64,000 bases of DNA from Hymenolepis diminuta. Its lineage: Eukaryota; Platyhelminthes; Cestoda; Cyclophyllidea; Hymenolepididae. The translations under genes were made by a program, and so were the position numbers. Below the pieces are notes generated by a model. The model did no database searches. It was not told where the DNA came from and worked only from the letters and a program-made list of their open reading frames with translations. The stretch covers positions 3,212,365 through 3,276,364 of the forward strand of contig CAADRB010000002.1 in NCBI GenBank assembly GCA_900708905.1, read 5' to 3'. Below, in pieces: positions 1 through 12,689 of the stretch (position 1 is the stretch's first letter; each line of letters opens with the position of its first letter).

Positions 1-1804
1 TTAAACCAGGTCAGAAACATTCATTGGCATCTCATCGATTTGAGTGGAGTAGTACTGTTCAATGTCACGAAGAATACGAATGTCCTCGTTCTTCACAAAA
101 TTAATTGCCACTCCCTTGCGTCCAAAACGTCCTGAGCGTCCGATACGATGAATGTACAATTCACGATTGTTGGGCAAATCGTAGTTAATCACCATAGATA
201 CCTCCTGCACATCTATTCCTCTTGCTAATAGATCGGTGGTGATCAGAACACGACTAAATCAGAAATTGAAACAAAAAAAACATTAGATGCGGTTTAGTAA
301 AATAACAATCAAGGAGGCAGAAAATCACTTACCTTTCACTGCTACGGAAGTTCTTCATAATTTCTTCGCGTTCTCTTTGGACCATATCGCCATGCATAAC
401 GGTAACTGTGAAATTACTCTTCCGCATTTTTTCAGCTAACCACTCAGCCTTTCTACGTGTGTTGCAGAATATCACTGATTGTGTCACCGTTAGAGTATCG
501 TAGAGGTCACAAAGGGTTTCAAATTTCCACTCCTCTCGTTCTACGGCAACGAAGAACTGTTTAATTCCTTCCAGAGTAAGTTCATCACTGAAAAACACAA
601 GAAACGTTTTAGAAATCACCTAATCCAACAACTTTACATCTGTGCTTATCTTGACTAACCGCACATAGACTATGAAGATTGACACTACCATTTATTATTC
701 TAGGCTCGTGCATTTCGCGATATAGGCTTACTCCAGAAACCAAAACATTATAATTAACATCCAGTGCAATTTCTTACCCAACAATAATTAAATCAATGTG
801 GGGTAGAACTAAATAAACAAAGTTTCAAAGGCACAGGGAACCAATCAATAACCTACTAAGGCCTCATGTATAAGAAAATTATGAAATCTTTAAATCGTAT
901 ACTATTCTCCAGGTAATAAACAAGTCCGATGAATACCAACGAAACGAACTTTTAATAAAACGAAATAAGTGGTGCTAATAATCTCCTACCGTTTTACGAG
1001 AATGCGAACAGGATCCGTCATGAACTTGGAAGTCATTTCGAGAATATCATGAGGCATAGTAGCTGACAACAGGACCACTTGAGTTTCAGGGGGAAGATAA
1101 CGGTAGACATCGTAGATCTGTTCCTTGAAGCCCTTATCGAGCATCTCATCCGCTTCATCCAAAATCAATAATTTGATGGTCCTCGTTCGAAGATTTCGCC
1201 TCTTAATCATATCTATGACATAAAACAAGTTAAATTACTTTAAATAAAACATCATAAACTACGCAATGAAAACGAAAGTTCTAACCGAATACACGACCAG
1301 GAGTACCAGATACGATATGTTGGCCATAATCCAATTTCTTGATATCTTCGCCGACATTAGTTCCGCCATAGCAAGCATGACATTGGACATTCATGAAATC
1401 CCCCAATCCCAGAATGACTTTCTGAATTTGCAAGGCCAATTCACGAGTAGGTGATAGAATAAGTACTTGTGTATCACGAAGTTGAGTGTCCAAAGCTTGC
1501 AAAGATGCAATCGCCAGGGTAGCTGTTTTGCCGGTTCCTGACTGAGCTCTAAAGAAAAGTATAATAGTAAAAAATTAAATACTCACTGAGCTATAACATC
1601 TCTTCCGAGAACTATTTGCTTAATAGCACGTTGTTGAATTGCAGATGGTCTCTCAAATCCATATGCATAAACGCCTCTTAGAAGATCTTCGTTCAGTTTC
1701 ATGGAGTCGAAAGTAGGAAGAACATCTACATCTTCAGATGTTTCGAACTCCATATTCTTGAAATCATCGTCGGGATTAGCTCTTCTGCTTTTCGACTCAG
1801 ACAT
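1..1804 (-). CDS. EIF4A3: eIF4A3, DEAD-box RNA helicase of the exon junction complex
   Basis: ATP-dependent RNA helicase that clamps spliced mRNA as the core of the exon junction complex. Five exons join in phase: 1587-1804, 1286-1548, 990-1212, 333-587, 1-253, giving 403 residues, the family's usual length; the stop is at 1-3. Visible motifs: Q-motif region around 40-60, Walker A AQSGTGKT (74-81), DEAD (179-182), SAT (210-212), HRIGRSGR (355-362). The N-terminal stretch [11 protein letters not shown], the block [12 protein letters not shown] and the C-terminus [15 protein letters not shown] are eIF4A3-type rather than eIF4A1-type. Motif V reads [10 protein letters not shown], which is more like eIF4A1 (eIF4A3 of vertebrates has DVWARGLDVP). 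Introns are 38, 73, 402 and 79 nt. The ATG at 1804 directly follows a TTTGTTTGTAG acceptor, and the gene lies 114 bp downstream of an NDUFB1-like gene, suggesting SL trans-splicing. Identity is very secure. Confidence 0.97.
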
Positions 1805-1918
1805 CTACAAACAAATAATGCATGAGGAATCAAGAACCGATTTTGAATTAACAAAAATAGAAGCCTCTTTTTACAAATACTTTATTTCAGTAACTACAAA
1901 GTAATGACCAGAGGGAAG
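1805..1918 (-). promoter_or_regulatory. Operon-type intercistronic spacer: poly(A) signal plus trans-splice acceptor
   Basis: Seen on the minus strand: the upstream ORF stops at 1919, AATAAA lies at 1881-1886 (33 nt after the stop), then a pyrimidine-rich run ends in TTTGTTTGTAG at 1805-1815 with the AG touching the eIF4A3 ATG. Flatworm polycistronic transcripts are known to be resolved by 3' processing of the first gene and spliced-leader addition to the second, with short spacers like this one. No room is left for a conventional promoter. Trans-splicing itself is inferred. Confidence 0.7.
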
Positions 1919-2113
1919 CTAATATTTCCATGGGTCGGCACCTTGTGGAAGTTTTCGATCACGATAGAGAGCGCTTTTTCCTTTATAGGTATCGAGTGCG
2001 AATGATTTAGAATTATAAAGCAAACGCACTACTGCGTACGCCGCCACTGAACCAACTGCCGCTGCAGAAACAATCTCCTTCCCCCTTATACAAAACCAAA
2101 CCGGTATAGCCAT
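1919..2113 (-). CDS. NDUFB1-like (MNLL) small subunit of mitochondrial complex I
   Basis: Small 64-residue ORF starting at the ATG at 2113. It shows one hydrophobic segment (about residues 13-33, rich in A, V and I) followed by a basic, aromatic tail ending KSALYRDR...GADPWKY. The tail pattern, a K-S-A-L-Y core followed by basic residues and a terminal P-W/S-W, resembles the accessory complex I subunit NDUFB1 (57-60 residues; insect form also has KSALY), which is a single-pass protein of the inner mitochondrial membrane. The reading frame stays open upstream to 2215, so an alternative start at 2215 or a short upstream intron is possible, but the shorter form fits family length. It is the first gene of a probable two-gene operon with eIF4A3. 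Identification rests on the C-terminal pattern only. Confidence 0.6.
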   Translation of the reverse strand: MAIPVWFCIRGKEIVSAAAVGSVAAYAVVRLLYNSKSFALDTYKGKSALYRDRKLPQGADPWKY

Positions 2114-2526
2114 CCCGTCAATTATTTGAACAATTACCTTGAACACCCAGAGGGCGCAACAATCATCCAATATTACAAGCAAATCTTGTGACCTCAATCG
2201 AGCACACTTAAACACTCAATATATATATGCAATTATTTGAAGTTATTAGAAATGTAATTTTATATTTTATGAAATATTATATATTTAATATAATGTAATT
2301 TTGCAACGATAGGTATAAACTTATCGAATCCATTAATTGGTCAATTTCTTTCAGCCCCTTTTTATGGTCAGTCCTGAACACAAAACTCGACCTTATCCGC
2401 CAGTAATAAGTACTGTTCCCTCTTCCCTCCTCCCCCCCTCAAAATTTCCGTGAAATCAAGAGCGGATTCACTGCATGTACTTTTTATTTACACTAAACAA
2501 CATTTTTCCCTACTTATTGCTCAGCA
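2114..2526 (-). other. Spacer between TTI1 and NDUFB1-like gene, with TTI1 poly(A) signal
   Basis: No coding sequence seen. On the minus strand AATAAA (2483-2488) lies 38 nt past the TTI1 stop and is the likely cleavage signal. The remainder is AT-rich, with a C-rich patch at 2410-2445. It probably holds the promoter of the NDUFB1-like/eIF4A3 pair. Confidence 0.5.
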
Positions 2527-5500
2527 TCAAATTTGTGTATGGCAATTTACTTCATATATTACGATTCCGGGATCAAGTTCACATAGCTTCAACAGTGAAT
2601 AAGCTGCAGCCTGGAAAGAAAGAGAATTAAATAGCGACCTTCGAACCTTTCAAACGGAAACTTACTTCACGCAGTACCAACGGCTGATCTTTCCCAATAT
2701 ATTCGCACAATACTTTGACAACCGGATGCAGTACGTTAGAAAATATACACAACTAAAAAAGAAAATACCTAACTAGAATGCTCAAGAAATACAAATAAGA
2801 ATATGAATTGCATCGGTAAGTTCTGGATTAATTACATTTACACAGATGGGTCCGAGTGCATAAAGAAGCCGCCTTTGGACTGAGCAAGCAGTAAGACATT
2901 CGTATGATGACGTTTTTCCAGAGCTAAAAAAATAAATTGAAATCAAATAAAATACCTGATCGAAGCTCCCTTCTGAAGAAACCATACCAATGATGTTACC
3001 AAATCGCTTGATACTCGCGAGCGAATAAATGTACCAGCCACGAAGGTCAGCGTTGAGAATAACTCAAAGGCCTATGCAAAAATAATTTTAAATATCGCAT
3101 TAGTTTACCTGTTCAACAACCGCTGGTTGACGATCGCGTATCCTTGCGAGTAGTGGGGACCATATCTTATGCACAAGGGGCAAGAGAATATTTTCATTGG
3201 TTATAACTAAACAACCGTCTGAGAGAAGACACATTGAAGCCACCTTGACACGAGGTTCATTGCTCGACATCATATGGATACAGCGAAGCATAATCTGCGA
3301 TAGGAACATAAGCAGTAAGCCACTTAAACGATATGAAAAGGAGTTGATTTTTAGAAGGCTTATATCAATTGATAAGGTCCAGATATGGGATAAGCTTTTA
3401 AATACTGTTAAAATCCTCACCTCCTCCACAAGTCTTATATGTGGTGTTCGGTAGATTAGCTTGTCAGAAGTATCCTCAGAGGTATCATTTTCATACTCTT
3501 TCGACGCGTGAGTATCCTTTGCTTGTACCCTAGTAATTACATAATTATACTGCTTTCGAGTTGATGCCAGTAGTTGGGTGGCCTTGCTGAGAGTCCGTTC
3601 ACAAATATCGGAAAGAGTAGTCTTATCCATTTGTCGATTTAGCAGTTTTTCTACCATGCTCTCCTTCCTTTTGGCGAATTCTGAAGAGCAATAAATTGCT
3701 GGAGTTTTGGTCGGAATCAACTTTGAGCTAATTGGGGCAGAACTAATCCTTGCACATAAAGCTATAACTTTGCGGAGAACTGTGACGAAAACTGAGGCAG
3801 CAAACTGATAGCTTAGGTCCATACACAAAATCATCTGAAAAGGATTTAAGGGTCGTTCATTTAGTATATTTAAAATGTTATTGATAAACATATATGAAAA
3901 GTTTCTCTCAAGCAGTGGTTTAGAATATTTTAATCCGAAACAACACATTTATCCTTTTTTATTTAAAGATAGAAAATTGAACCGCATCAAACGTATTTCA
4001 TTTTTACCCTTCCAACAGAGGAGCAAAAACCTTGTATGTCATAGCAAGCAAATATAGAAGTGGATGAACTAATCCCAGAAAACCGAAGTGAACAACCCAA
4101 TTCGATTGCTTGAAACTAAATCCAGCCAGGAAAACTAGTAGATTATCAGAGTATAAACCAGCTTAAAACAGCTCCTCATGTAGATTTCAGTCATTACATC
4201 TAATCACAAGTTAGTAATGCCTTGAATTACCTAGAAATCTGTTGCACGGTTGAAATAAAAGAATACAGAATATTAGTGTTATAACTAGATTGTTCATAAA
4301 TAAATTGACGAATGCAACAGTGGTGTTATAAACAAAAGTTCGTGCTAGATGTTATTGAATGAGTATCATCCGGTGGCACTCGAGTTTCTTCCATTTACAC
4401 AGGAGCCATTCTTCCATAAGCTTGAAAATTATTATAAATATAAGGATGTTGAGTACGCGATTGGTTTGAATCAAATACTCGTATGTTTTAAGTAGATGAG
4501 ATAGCTATTAATGCAATCCAGACATACCTCCATAACCAGGGGTTGAAGACGATAAACAACATTTACGTTGGTATGATCCACAAAGTAGGAGAGAGCATGA
4601 CAAGTTTGTTGCAATTTGAGCATCAACGCCGACGAAAGCGGAGTTGAATCTTCTGACGGCACAGCAAGCAGAATCGCATGAAAATCAATAGTCAGGGAGG
4701 ATAGAATGGATTCTGAAACGGATAAGAGAAAGTCTTCCAGCCTGTAATGGGAAAAAGACAATACCAAGTTAAATCAATAGAGAAAAAAAACTATAAAGAA
4801 TAATAATTGCACACCTCGAATAGCCACAGCTGGTGGAAATGCATTTCAAAGCCTTCTGGGCAGTTGAAGATAGAAGACCGTCACCAGCTGCAAGACTAAA
4901 CATTTGCATTATGTAGGGTAGAATCTCGTCCGGATATACTGTGTTTTCTTCCGATGATCTCCAAATCTAAAGGAAGATAGTGATAAGATTATGGTAGGGG
5001 TTACTTCCTCTTCATTAAAAGTTAAGTGCCACTATCAAAATTAAGAGAAACATCTATTAGCCTACCTACCGAACGCATCATATAATTAAAACAATAGAAT
5101 GCGAATTCTTCCTAGTAGACTAATGGAAAAATTGTAAGCACCCAGGTGATATGATTCCCTTTTGCTTCGCCTTCGTTATTTCTTGTTATTACACACCAAT
5201 AATAATCCTTTGATTTATTCTCTAACAATGGCATTGTCTCCCCTCCCTTCTTCATGCTTATCGATCATTTGATTCTGATAATACTAAATCATATTCACAC
5301 ATATTCAACCTGCTTTCCTCTAATTAGTTACTACTCTTGTGTAATATGCAGGATAAAAAAGAATAAAAGTTTAATATAAATTTTGTAAAACTTACTGATG
5401 AGGTAGCAACTATGCATTCCATAAAAATGCACGATTTCAGACACCGTAGCTTCTGTTCCCGCAATCTAACAGGCGATGCATTAACTACAGTAGGGCTGGA

Positions 5501-8500
5501 TGAAGGAGGCCACTGTGATAGGGAAGTTTGATCAGCTTCAAACTCAAGTTGAAGGTAGTTCTGTTCAGCGAGTTTCTCTATTAAAGTGCTGAAAATGAGT
5601 GCAAATTAACAAATACCCTAAATTAGTCTATAGTATCAAAGGGAATACTCACAGAGCAAAACCAAATCGTTCTGATTTCGGCAGATCATCTAAAGGAAGG
5701 GAAACCAGAGAATGTAAAATTAAAAGCAAGCAATATGACAATTGGAATTCCCATTGTAGGCCGATGTCACCAATACCACGATACTATAACTATAATACAA
5801 CCACTATAACGCTTTAAGGAAAAAAACATTAACGCTATACTAATATTCTTAAGTCTACTTAAATTTATCTATCGAATATTCCGGAAAAACTTGATAAAAC
5901 ATAATATGATCAAACAGACGCACCACAGTTAGAGAGGGCCGAAAGGCAAGCGGAAAGTAGAATCAGTGAGGAACTTTTAAGATTTTCATCAGCATTTCCA
6001 ATTGCCAACAGTGTTTCGGTTATGAAGTCAAAATTATTGCCTAAATAAATAGCATTAGATTTATCATAATAATCGCAGCTTACATGTGAATGTAAGTAGC
6101 CTAATAACATCGAGTGTTTTATGAAGGTTAGCAGGATTACGGAAATGTACAAACTGCTTCCTAAATAGTTGATCCACAGAATCTGATACGCTGGTATCAG
6201 AAGATAGAGCGTTAATCTGATCAACAAGGCATATATCATCCAACTGCGGTTCAAGATATTTACATAATGTTGAGAGAAAGCTTTCCCAGTTGACTTTGTT
6301 TCCAACGAATGAAGAAGTAACATTGGATCCAAGGTAATTTATCACTCCACACAATCGAGACAAAAGAGATCTGGTAATATTTTCATCTGAAATGGAGATA
6401 CGAAAATGCTACTGCATTCTCGTAGAAGTAGTATAATGATAAATGTATTACTTACCACGACTACCTTGCAAGCTGTTATCAATATCTTTTCCAATATCAA
6501 TTATAATTTCGATGGAGATATTATTTAAAATTTCTGTGCCAAATAAGGAAATTGAATTTTCATGAGCGAATTTCAGACTTTCAGGAAAGGGGAAATTTCT
6601 ACCAGCAATTTCTGATAGTAGATCTGACGCTTTGTTAAACGTTGAACAACCCTCCTCAACATTCACAATAATCAAAGCACGAATCACGTCATCTCTCAGA
6701 ATCTGAGCTTCCGCATTAAGATTGAGGAAATCCCAACAGTTGGTAAGAATATTAGAAGAAAAATTGAAGACAGAATCAAATAGGCGTTCCTTTGCAGAGG
6801 CTGAATAGGTAACAACCTCAGCAAATATGGATGAAATACATATGTGTACCAGTTTCTTTAAATGGTCCACTGAGGCGGACATAAGTGAATTAAATTCAGA
6901 TAAATCCAATTGAGTGATTGTTTTCTTATCCAGAGCTAAATAATTACATCAATTTAATTAGATTGAAGGTTACATTTGATAGATTCACAAGCATCCATCC
7001 CGAAGCAAACAATTATTAGTCTCGCTAAAGCTAAAAGGGATTTCTGAAAATAAACGTACATTATCTCTTACCGCCTTGAGGGTTGAATTCCTTCCTTTTT
7101 CGCCGACAATAGAAACAAGCAAACTCTGAGATAAACCAGGAAGCATCTTCAAAATATATGAGACTCGTAAGGCGATTTTGAACGAACGGCCTATCTTGAA
7201 ATTTTTGTCAAAATGATCAACAAGTGAATGTATTGCTTTAATCGAATTAAGTCTAATGTCATCACTTTGCTGGCTTCGAAGTAATTCAAGAATGCGAACA
7301 AAAAGATGCCCGAGAATAGGTAATAAACTTCGATTATAAATATTCTCAAGACTAAAACAAACAATTAGGTAAAAAGATATAATTACATAGTGGGCGGTTT
7401 TGAAAGACATATTTCAATCATTTCCAGAATACATCTCCATGCATCAGCAGAAATATTGCTTGTTTCCTCGACGTTAAGTTTGAATAAGATAGAACTCAAA
7501 TCCTCTAGCACTATATTATAATCCATGTTATTATCTCCGGTGAGAATTTCTCTACATCCCCCTAAATTTTTTTCGATATTTTGTAAGCTGAATAGTAGAA
7601 AATAAATCAGAACGTACGTCGCGGAATTCACCAAATATACCCAGACACAATTTGCAATTTTATGATCACTACTGATCTCTTCAATCTTAAAGTTTTTCGA
7701 ATTCATTAAAAATTCGCCAAGAATATATGTCCCTTTTGAAGGGAGCATCCTGTGATCCGACTTACTATTGGACAGTTTGAACGAGGAGCTGAATTGGGTT
7801 CAAGGTTGTAATATTTTTTAGGAGATGATTATATTATTTTGTAAGAAAAGTCTTTCAACTATTCTTATTTTCAACGTTGCCTAACTTTTTATATGTTGCC
7901 TGCTTTTTATATTTGCTCATATTCTATTTGACTCTTTCACATTATACTTCTTGATTTATAAATATGCTCAATCAGAGAGAACAGTTAGCGCTTGTGGAAT
8001 CAAGACTATTTCAAATTTTTGTAAACAAAATATCCGATTTTATTAGATATGGCTGTTAATACGTGTCGCTGAAGTTAATTCGGAGGGGAAAATTTGATAA
8101 AGTCAAATACTGTTAACTTGTTCTTGAATATCTAAGTTTAAATAGACTGAAAATTTCATCTTATTTCAAGAACATCTAAATTATTCATGAGTTTTATGAC
8201 ATACAAAAATTTTCGGCATTTATTTTTTGAATGCATGCGGGAATTTCTACCTGTGATCAACTACATATAAATGGATGGCGACGTATCATTTTAAATGCAT
8301 TCATCAATTTTTGCCACTTTTGCCTGAAAGTCAACGTTATTGAAATGTTTAAGAACTCTAAGCTTTGAACACTTCTTATTATTTCAGACTCATTTGGTAA
8401 TCTTGTATATAGCAATCCCGGATTTCTATGTTAATCTCTCTTATTGAAGTCTATTAGAATAATATCATGGAAAATCTTCTACTTAATTAAGCCTAAATTT

Positions 8501-8978
8501 GAGTTTCTGTTTAAATTGCCTCTGATTAATAGTTTTTAGTCTCTCTAAAACATCCTGTGGCTTAACACGACTGATACAAACCTTTCGAAATACAATCGAA
8601 TCAAATACTCGCAAATGTCGTAGTAGCACCCATAGAATAACACAGTTGGAAGCCCTCCATCATCAGTACCCTAAAATGGGAATATTTAATTAGTTAAGTG
8701 GATCTAATAAATTATCACACTAGGGGATAAACCACTAATCTCAATTTTCTCTAGTTACAGAGATAATGGCTACATTCACGGTTAGTAAATATTCCTAGAA
8801 AAATATGTACAAAATTAAATACTAACCTCCAGTTAATGTGGCTTGGTAATTCAGTATATGCAAATATATGGAAAATTATTTGCATGCTCTCCCTAGGAAT
8901 AATCTCATAATTTCCAAAAACGGAGTGATTATATTTATCAATAATGTCAATTATTAATTTGAGATCAAACCGATTCAA
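2527..8978 (-). CDS. TTI1: TTI1, TELO2-interacting HEAT-repeat protein (TTT complex)
   Basis: Scaffold of the Tel2-Tti1-Tti2 complex that, with HSP90, matures PIKK kinases (mTOR, ATM, ATR). Exons found by phase matching: 8823-~8978, 8582-8670, 7618-7788, 7387-7587, 7072-7351, 6974-7043, 6452-6935, 6084-6370, 5924-6040, 5653-5689, 5396-5588, 4815-4966, 4528-4741, 3421-3834, 3109-3294, 2956-3071, 2836-2923, 2666-2752, 2527-2610 (stop 2527-2529). All internal joins keep frame, giving about 1,140 residues against about 1,090 in human. The C-terminal third is diagnostic: the segment LLPLVHKIWSPLLARIRDRQ, then AGTFIRSRVSSD, LLYALGPICVN and GKDQPLVLREAAAYSLLKL follow human TTI1 in order and spacing. 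The rest is leucine-rich alpha-helical sequence as expected for HEAT repeats. Exon 5653-5689 is a 37-nt microexon. The first exon has no convincing ATG or acceptor, so the true start is unresolved and may lie upstream of 8978. Confidence 0.85.
7044..7071 (-). other. 28-nt intron in TTI1
   Basis: On the minus strand a GTAAGA donor and TTTTCAG acceptor are only 28 nt apart. Removing it joins ...STLKA to KSLLALARLI in frame; the next join (6973/6936) also keeps frame. Two further TTI1 introns are of similar size: 7588-7617 (30 nt, GTACGT...TTCAG) and 2924-2955 (32 nt, GTATTT...TTTAG). Confidence 0.75.
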
Positions 8979-10239
8979 GCAAATGAATCATACAAAAAAA
9001 TAAAATCAGGCTGTGTGCATTAATAAAGGAAGCATGCCTGAAAGCAGTGTTGCCATGATGGTGGCCAAGTAGCAATGGATGAATGTCAGAATATCCACGA
9101 ATTAATATCTATGTTAGTATTATTGTGAAAATTTAGACCATAATTTTAAGACCACAGAGCCTACCTCCCTTAAATTATTATGGCTGATCGATTTCTCCTC
9201 CCCTCCCCTCCCCACCCAATCGAATGTGAACGTACTAGTTTTCTGTTAGTAAATTGAGATGTCCAACAACCAGTTTTCCAGAATGTTATTCAGTTTTCTG
9301 CCGAATCGCAAATAATAAGGATAAACTGCACAAATACGGAACCATAACGTTGGAATTATATTTCTGAGAAGAAATAGTAAGACCAAGATTTACCTTACAT
9401 CTCTGTCTCCAATTGGAATGTTTTACTTATAATAGGATGAAATTTCAGGTGATTCAGACCTGATCCTACTTCTTCTCTGACATAATACAACTAATATCAG
9501 GAATGACTACTTGAACAACTGCAGTCATGCACATCATCAAAATATATTAGTGATCCCAATTGTTTTATGCAATTCTATTCTGATAACTGTCAGGTATGGA
9601 TGCCTAGCCGAAAGAGTATGATAAATAATATGACTAACCATGCGTTAACAATAGACCGAACAACTTTCCCATGTTCGGTTTCTGTATCCATGTATACCGA
9701 CGAAAAATAGTGCGGATGCAAAGCACACAATCATAACATACGTTAACCTATTCCAGGGAAAGCAAAAAGCTGTATTTCCAAATGCATTTCATAATTACGG
9801 ATCAATGTAGGAAAATAAGTGATCTGTGATAATACTCTGACTAAGCTTCTGAGGTAGGAAATCATTCTAGCGCCTCAGTTAATGAGTGAATCATTCATAT
9901 CAATCAGCACAGCTGTTAGGAGGCCAATACACTAAGTGTACTCAAGTTCATCCCTCATACTATTAAACTGTAGATTTAGGACTTTTAAGCTCAGAATTGG
10001 ATATGCAAAACCACCAGCAAAGAATCCATCACCGTCAGTATTGGTTAACCAGTCAGCCAATCATTTGTCCCATATCCATTTATATAAAATTGCATTTATT
10101 TTCCCAATAGTGAACCGTTGCTTGGGCTACAATTCTTCGCCCTTCCTCTTCCTAGAGGTTGAGTAGTTTTAGCTCAGTAAAGTAGGCAACCGAGGAGGTT
10201 ATAAAAGTAACAAAAATCGTTAACGGAATATTTTGCAAT

Positions 10240-10810
10240 CAGAAGGTAGGAAAATTCATTTAATCCGATTTTGCTATATTTCAGCTAATTGGAAATTTAT
10301 GTTACATTAAAATGAAGCTGTTGTTAGACAGCATTATGTTCTAGTTAAGCATAAATCAATATGAATTAAATGAATTACATTTTGAAAGGTGCACCTACTT
10401 TCAAATTGGATACTAATGTTCAGTCTGTAACTGAAATAAATTTTCTATTAAGATTTCTTGGATGATCTCCAGTAAAGGCGAGGCAACAGTTTTAGAGTGA
10501 AATTAATTTAATGTTAGTACCCCAATGAAGCATGCTTAGCATTCGGTATAATGGTTGGCTAATTGAGTGTTTTACTGTCAAAAGGCGGGAGAAGCCATTT
10601 AATCCGCCTCTGCTACAAATTATGTTGTCGCTAGAAAACATCGCGCCCTAGTGAAAGATAAAACAGTCGGTCAACAAATGTCTTTCTTATTAAAAGCTAT
10701 TTTATCAGCTGAAGGAAGCGATTTGAGAAATTTATATAAACCTTTAAAATATTGTTTTAAATCTGTAATTGAAATTAATTTGGATTGAGATTTATTTGCT
10801 GATCAATAGC
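10240..10810 (+). repeat. Diverged direct duplication, two copies about 340 bp apart
   Basis: Copies at about 10240-10480 and 10580-10810 both open with a CATTTAATCCG motif followed by a T-rich stretch. They share a downstream block of the type TCTGTAAYTGAAATNAATTT, then an ATTTNTTGGATGATC/ATTTGCTGATC segment and CAGTAAA/AATAGCAAA. Divergence is high, so the alignment is approximate; this looks like an old tandem or transposon-derived duplication. Confidence 0.4.
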
Positions 10811-12689
10811 AAAATTAAGGGAATGATCTTAGGTTTGCAAAATTATAATGATAGAAAAGTTGAGTTTCCGATTCAGGGAAATGTAAGTAAGTCCTGGAAA
10901 TTGTTTTTCTGAAGAAGGAAATTCCTTTAGAATAAGGCAGTGACTAGAAACTTAAACAAACAGCACAATAAGAAGGGGACAAAATATTTCATTTAACCTA
11001 ACTATGACGCTGTGGGGTTCACAACGCTAACAAGACTGACTGAATCACGTGCGCTAGAACGTTCTGGAAAGTGGGATATGTAACCGGTCGCGTAGAGAAC
11101 GAGCACGGACGCGTGTGCAGAGACCTCCTCAACTAATCAGTAAGATCTCTGCAGCCTTGCATGGTTTTATATTTAATGACTAAGCTTTTGACAACGGTAC
11201 ACATAGAAGTAAGTAATAAACCCTCTCCGCTCAACACGTTGCTTGTTCTTGCTACCTTGGGCATAGCCTAGCTAGCTTGGGAGTAAATTGACAATAGAGG
11301 ACTCTGCTAGGGGCAATTTGGACTGCTTAGAAGGATTTCTTAGGTGTAGCAAAAAGACTTTTTGGTTTAGCATCCACTACAACATTCCTGGAGTGTTATC
11401 TTCATATATTCGTATCTATATACAATACTATCTTCGGATATTGGTTATTGTTTGAACTAGTGAGTCTCCGGTTTAGCCTTGCGTAGACTGACACGTATGA
11501 GTGTTAATACAGGGTGCTTTTATAAAATTTCTTCTTTTGGTATGCTCAGAAGTGGAACATTAATGCTCATTTAAAAATTCTTAGATTAAACCATGCTTAT
11601 AATATTACCAAAATTGTTTATTGCACCCTAGCTATATTCGATGGAAATTTCACTTAAAGAGGAAGTAAATATTGGAAAGTTTTTTGGAAAAAAAACCATT
11701 TAATTTGTTCTACCATCCTTCTCAAGTTTGATTATTTCAGTCTTCTGGGTCATTCGTTAGGGTTTGTCCCGCTGTTAAATTCATTAAAGGCTAATTTTTC
11801 AAGGTATTCAAACTAGCTTAGAGGGAATAAAGAGAGGAAAATGCATATTAAAGTAGCCGTTTTGATTGGGCTCAAAAGTTGTTCCAAAATAGTAAGGCTT
11901 TTAGGTTATAGCGCAACTTAACAAGAAGTATTGCTTGAAATTATTTCTAAATTTATTCCGTTAGAATGTAAATCATTTTAAAGTTATTACAGAAACTATT
12001 CATTCCATTCACTTAACATAAAAATGTGCTGATCAAGTCTTTGGTAGTCAGGAAATAGTACATCTTACAGAATTTAGTTGCATTTCAAGGAATTTAAAAT
12101 TTGTGTATTCTAACAATCGATTTAAAGAAAACGTTGCTATTTATAAGCATAACGGTCTAGTTTTATCCAAAGTTAAAGATTATTCAGTCTTCTGGTAAAA
12201 TGTTACTTTATGAACTAGTGAACAAGGGTTTTGAAACTTGTATATTTTTTAATTTCACGGGATTCTTTCAAATCAGTTCGATTTATTTGTTTCTAGGTAG
12301 CATAATTAAATCTCAAAGGAACCATTTTCATAGGAAGAATCTTGGACTCAAAGAGTACTCAGAAGATTAGTTCCATCACATCAATAAGAAGTTGCCAAGC
12401 TCCCTTACGGTAGTAATGGAACGCATTTTGAATTTGTCATTTATATAAATCCGAATCGATATCATCCTGAACTATTTACTAGGGGGGAAGTATCAAGTAC
12501 AGTAAATGTCACTATTACATGCAGTTTACATAATGTTATCTCTTCCATTAATTAGATAGGCATAAAATTACTAGATTAGAAGTAATAATAAATGAAATTG
12601 TAAAATTGTAAACTTAAAAAATTCATTTAGGATAGATGCTTCTAAAGAGAGAATTGGCCACGCAATTGGTCTTCCAAAATTTTCGATCG

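Noticed and set aside
5599..5817. Plus-strand frame of 72 codons opposite TTI1
   Set aside because: Overlaps the phased TTI1 microexon on the other strand and has no coding character.
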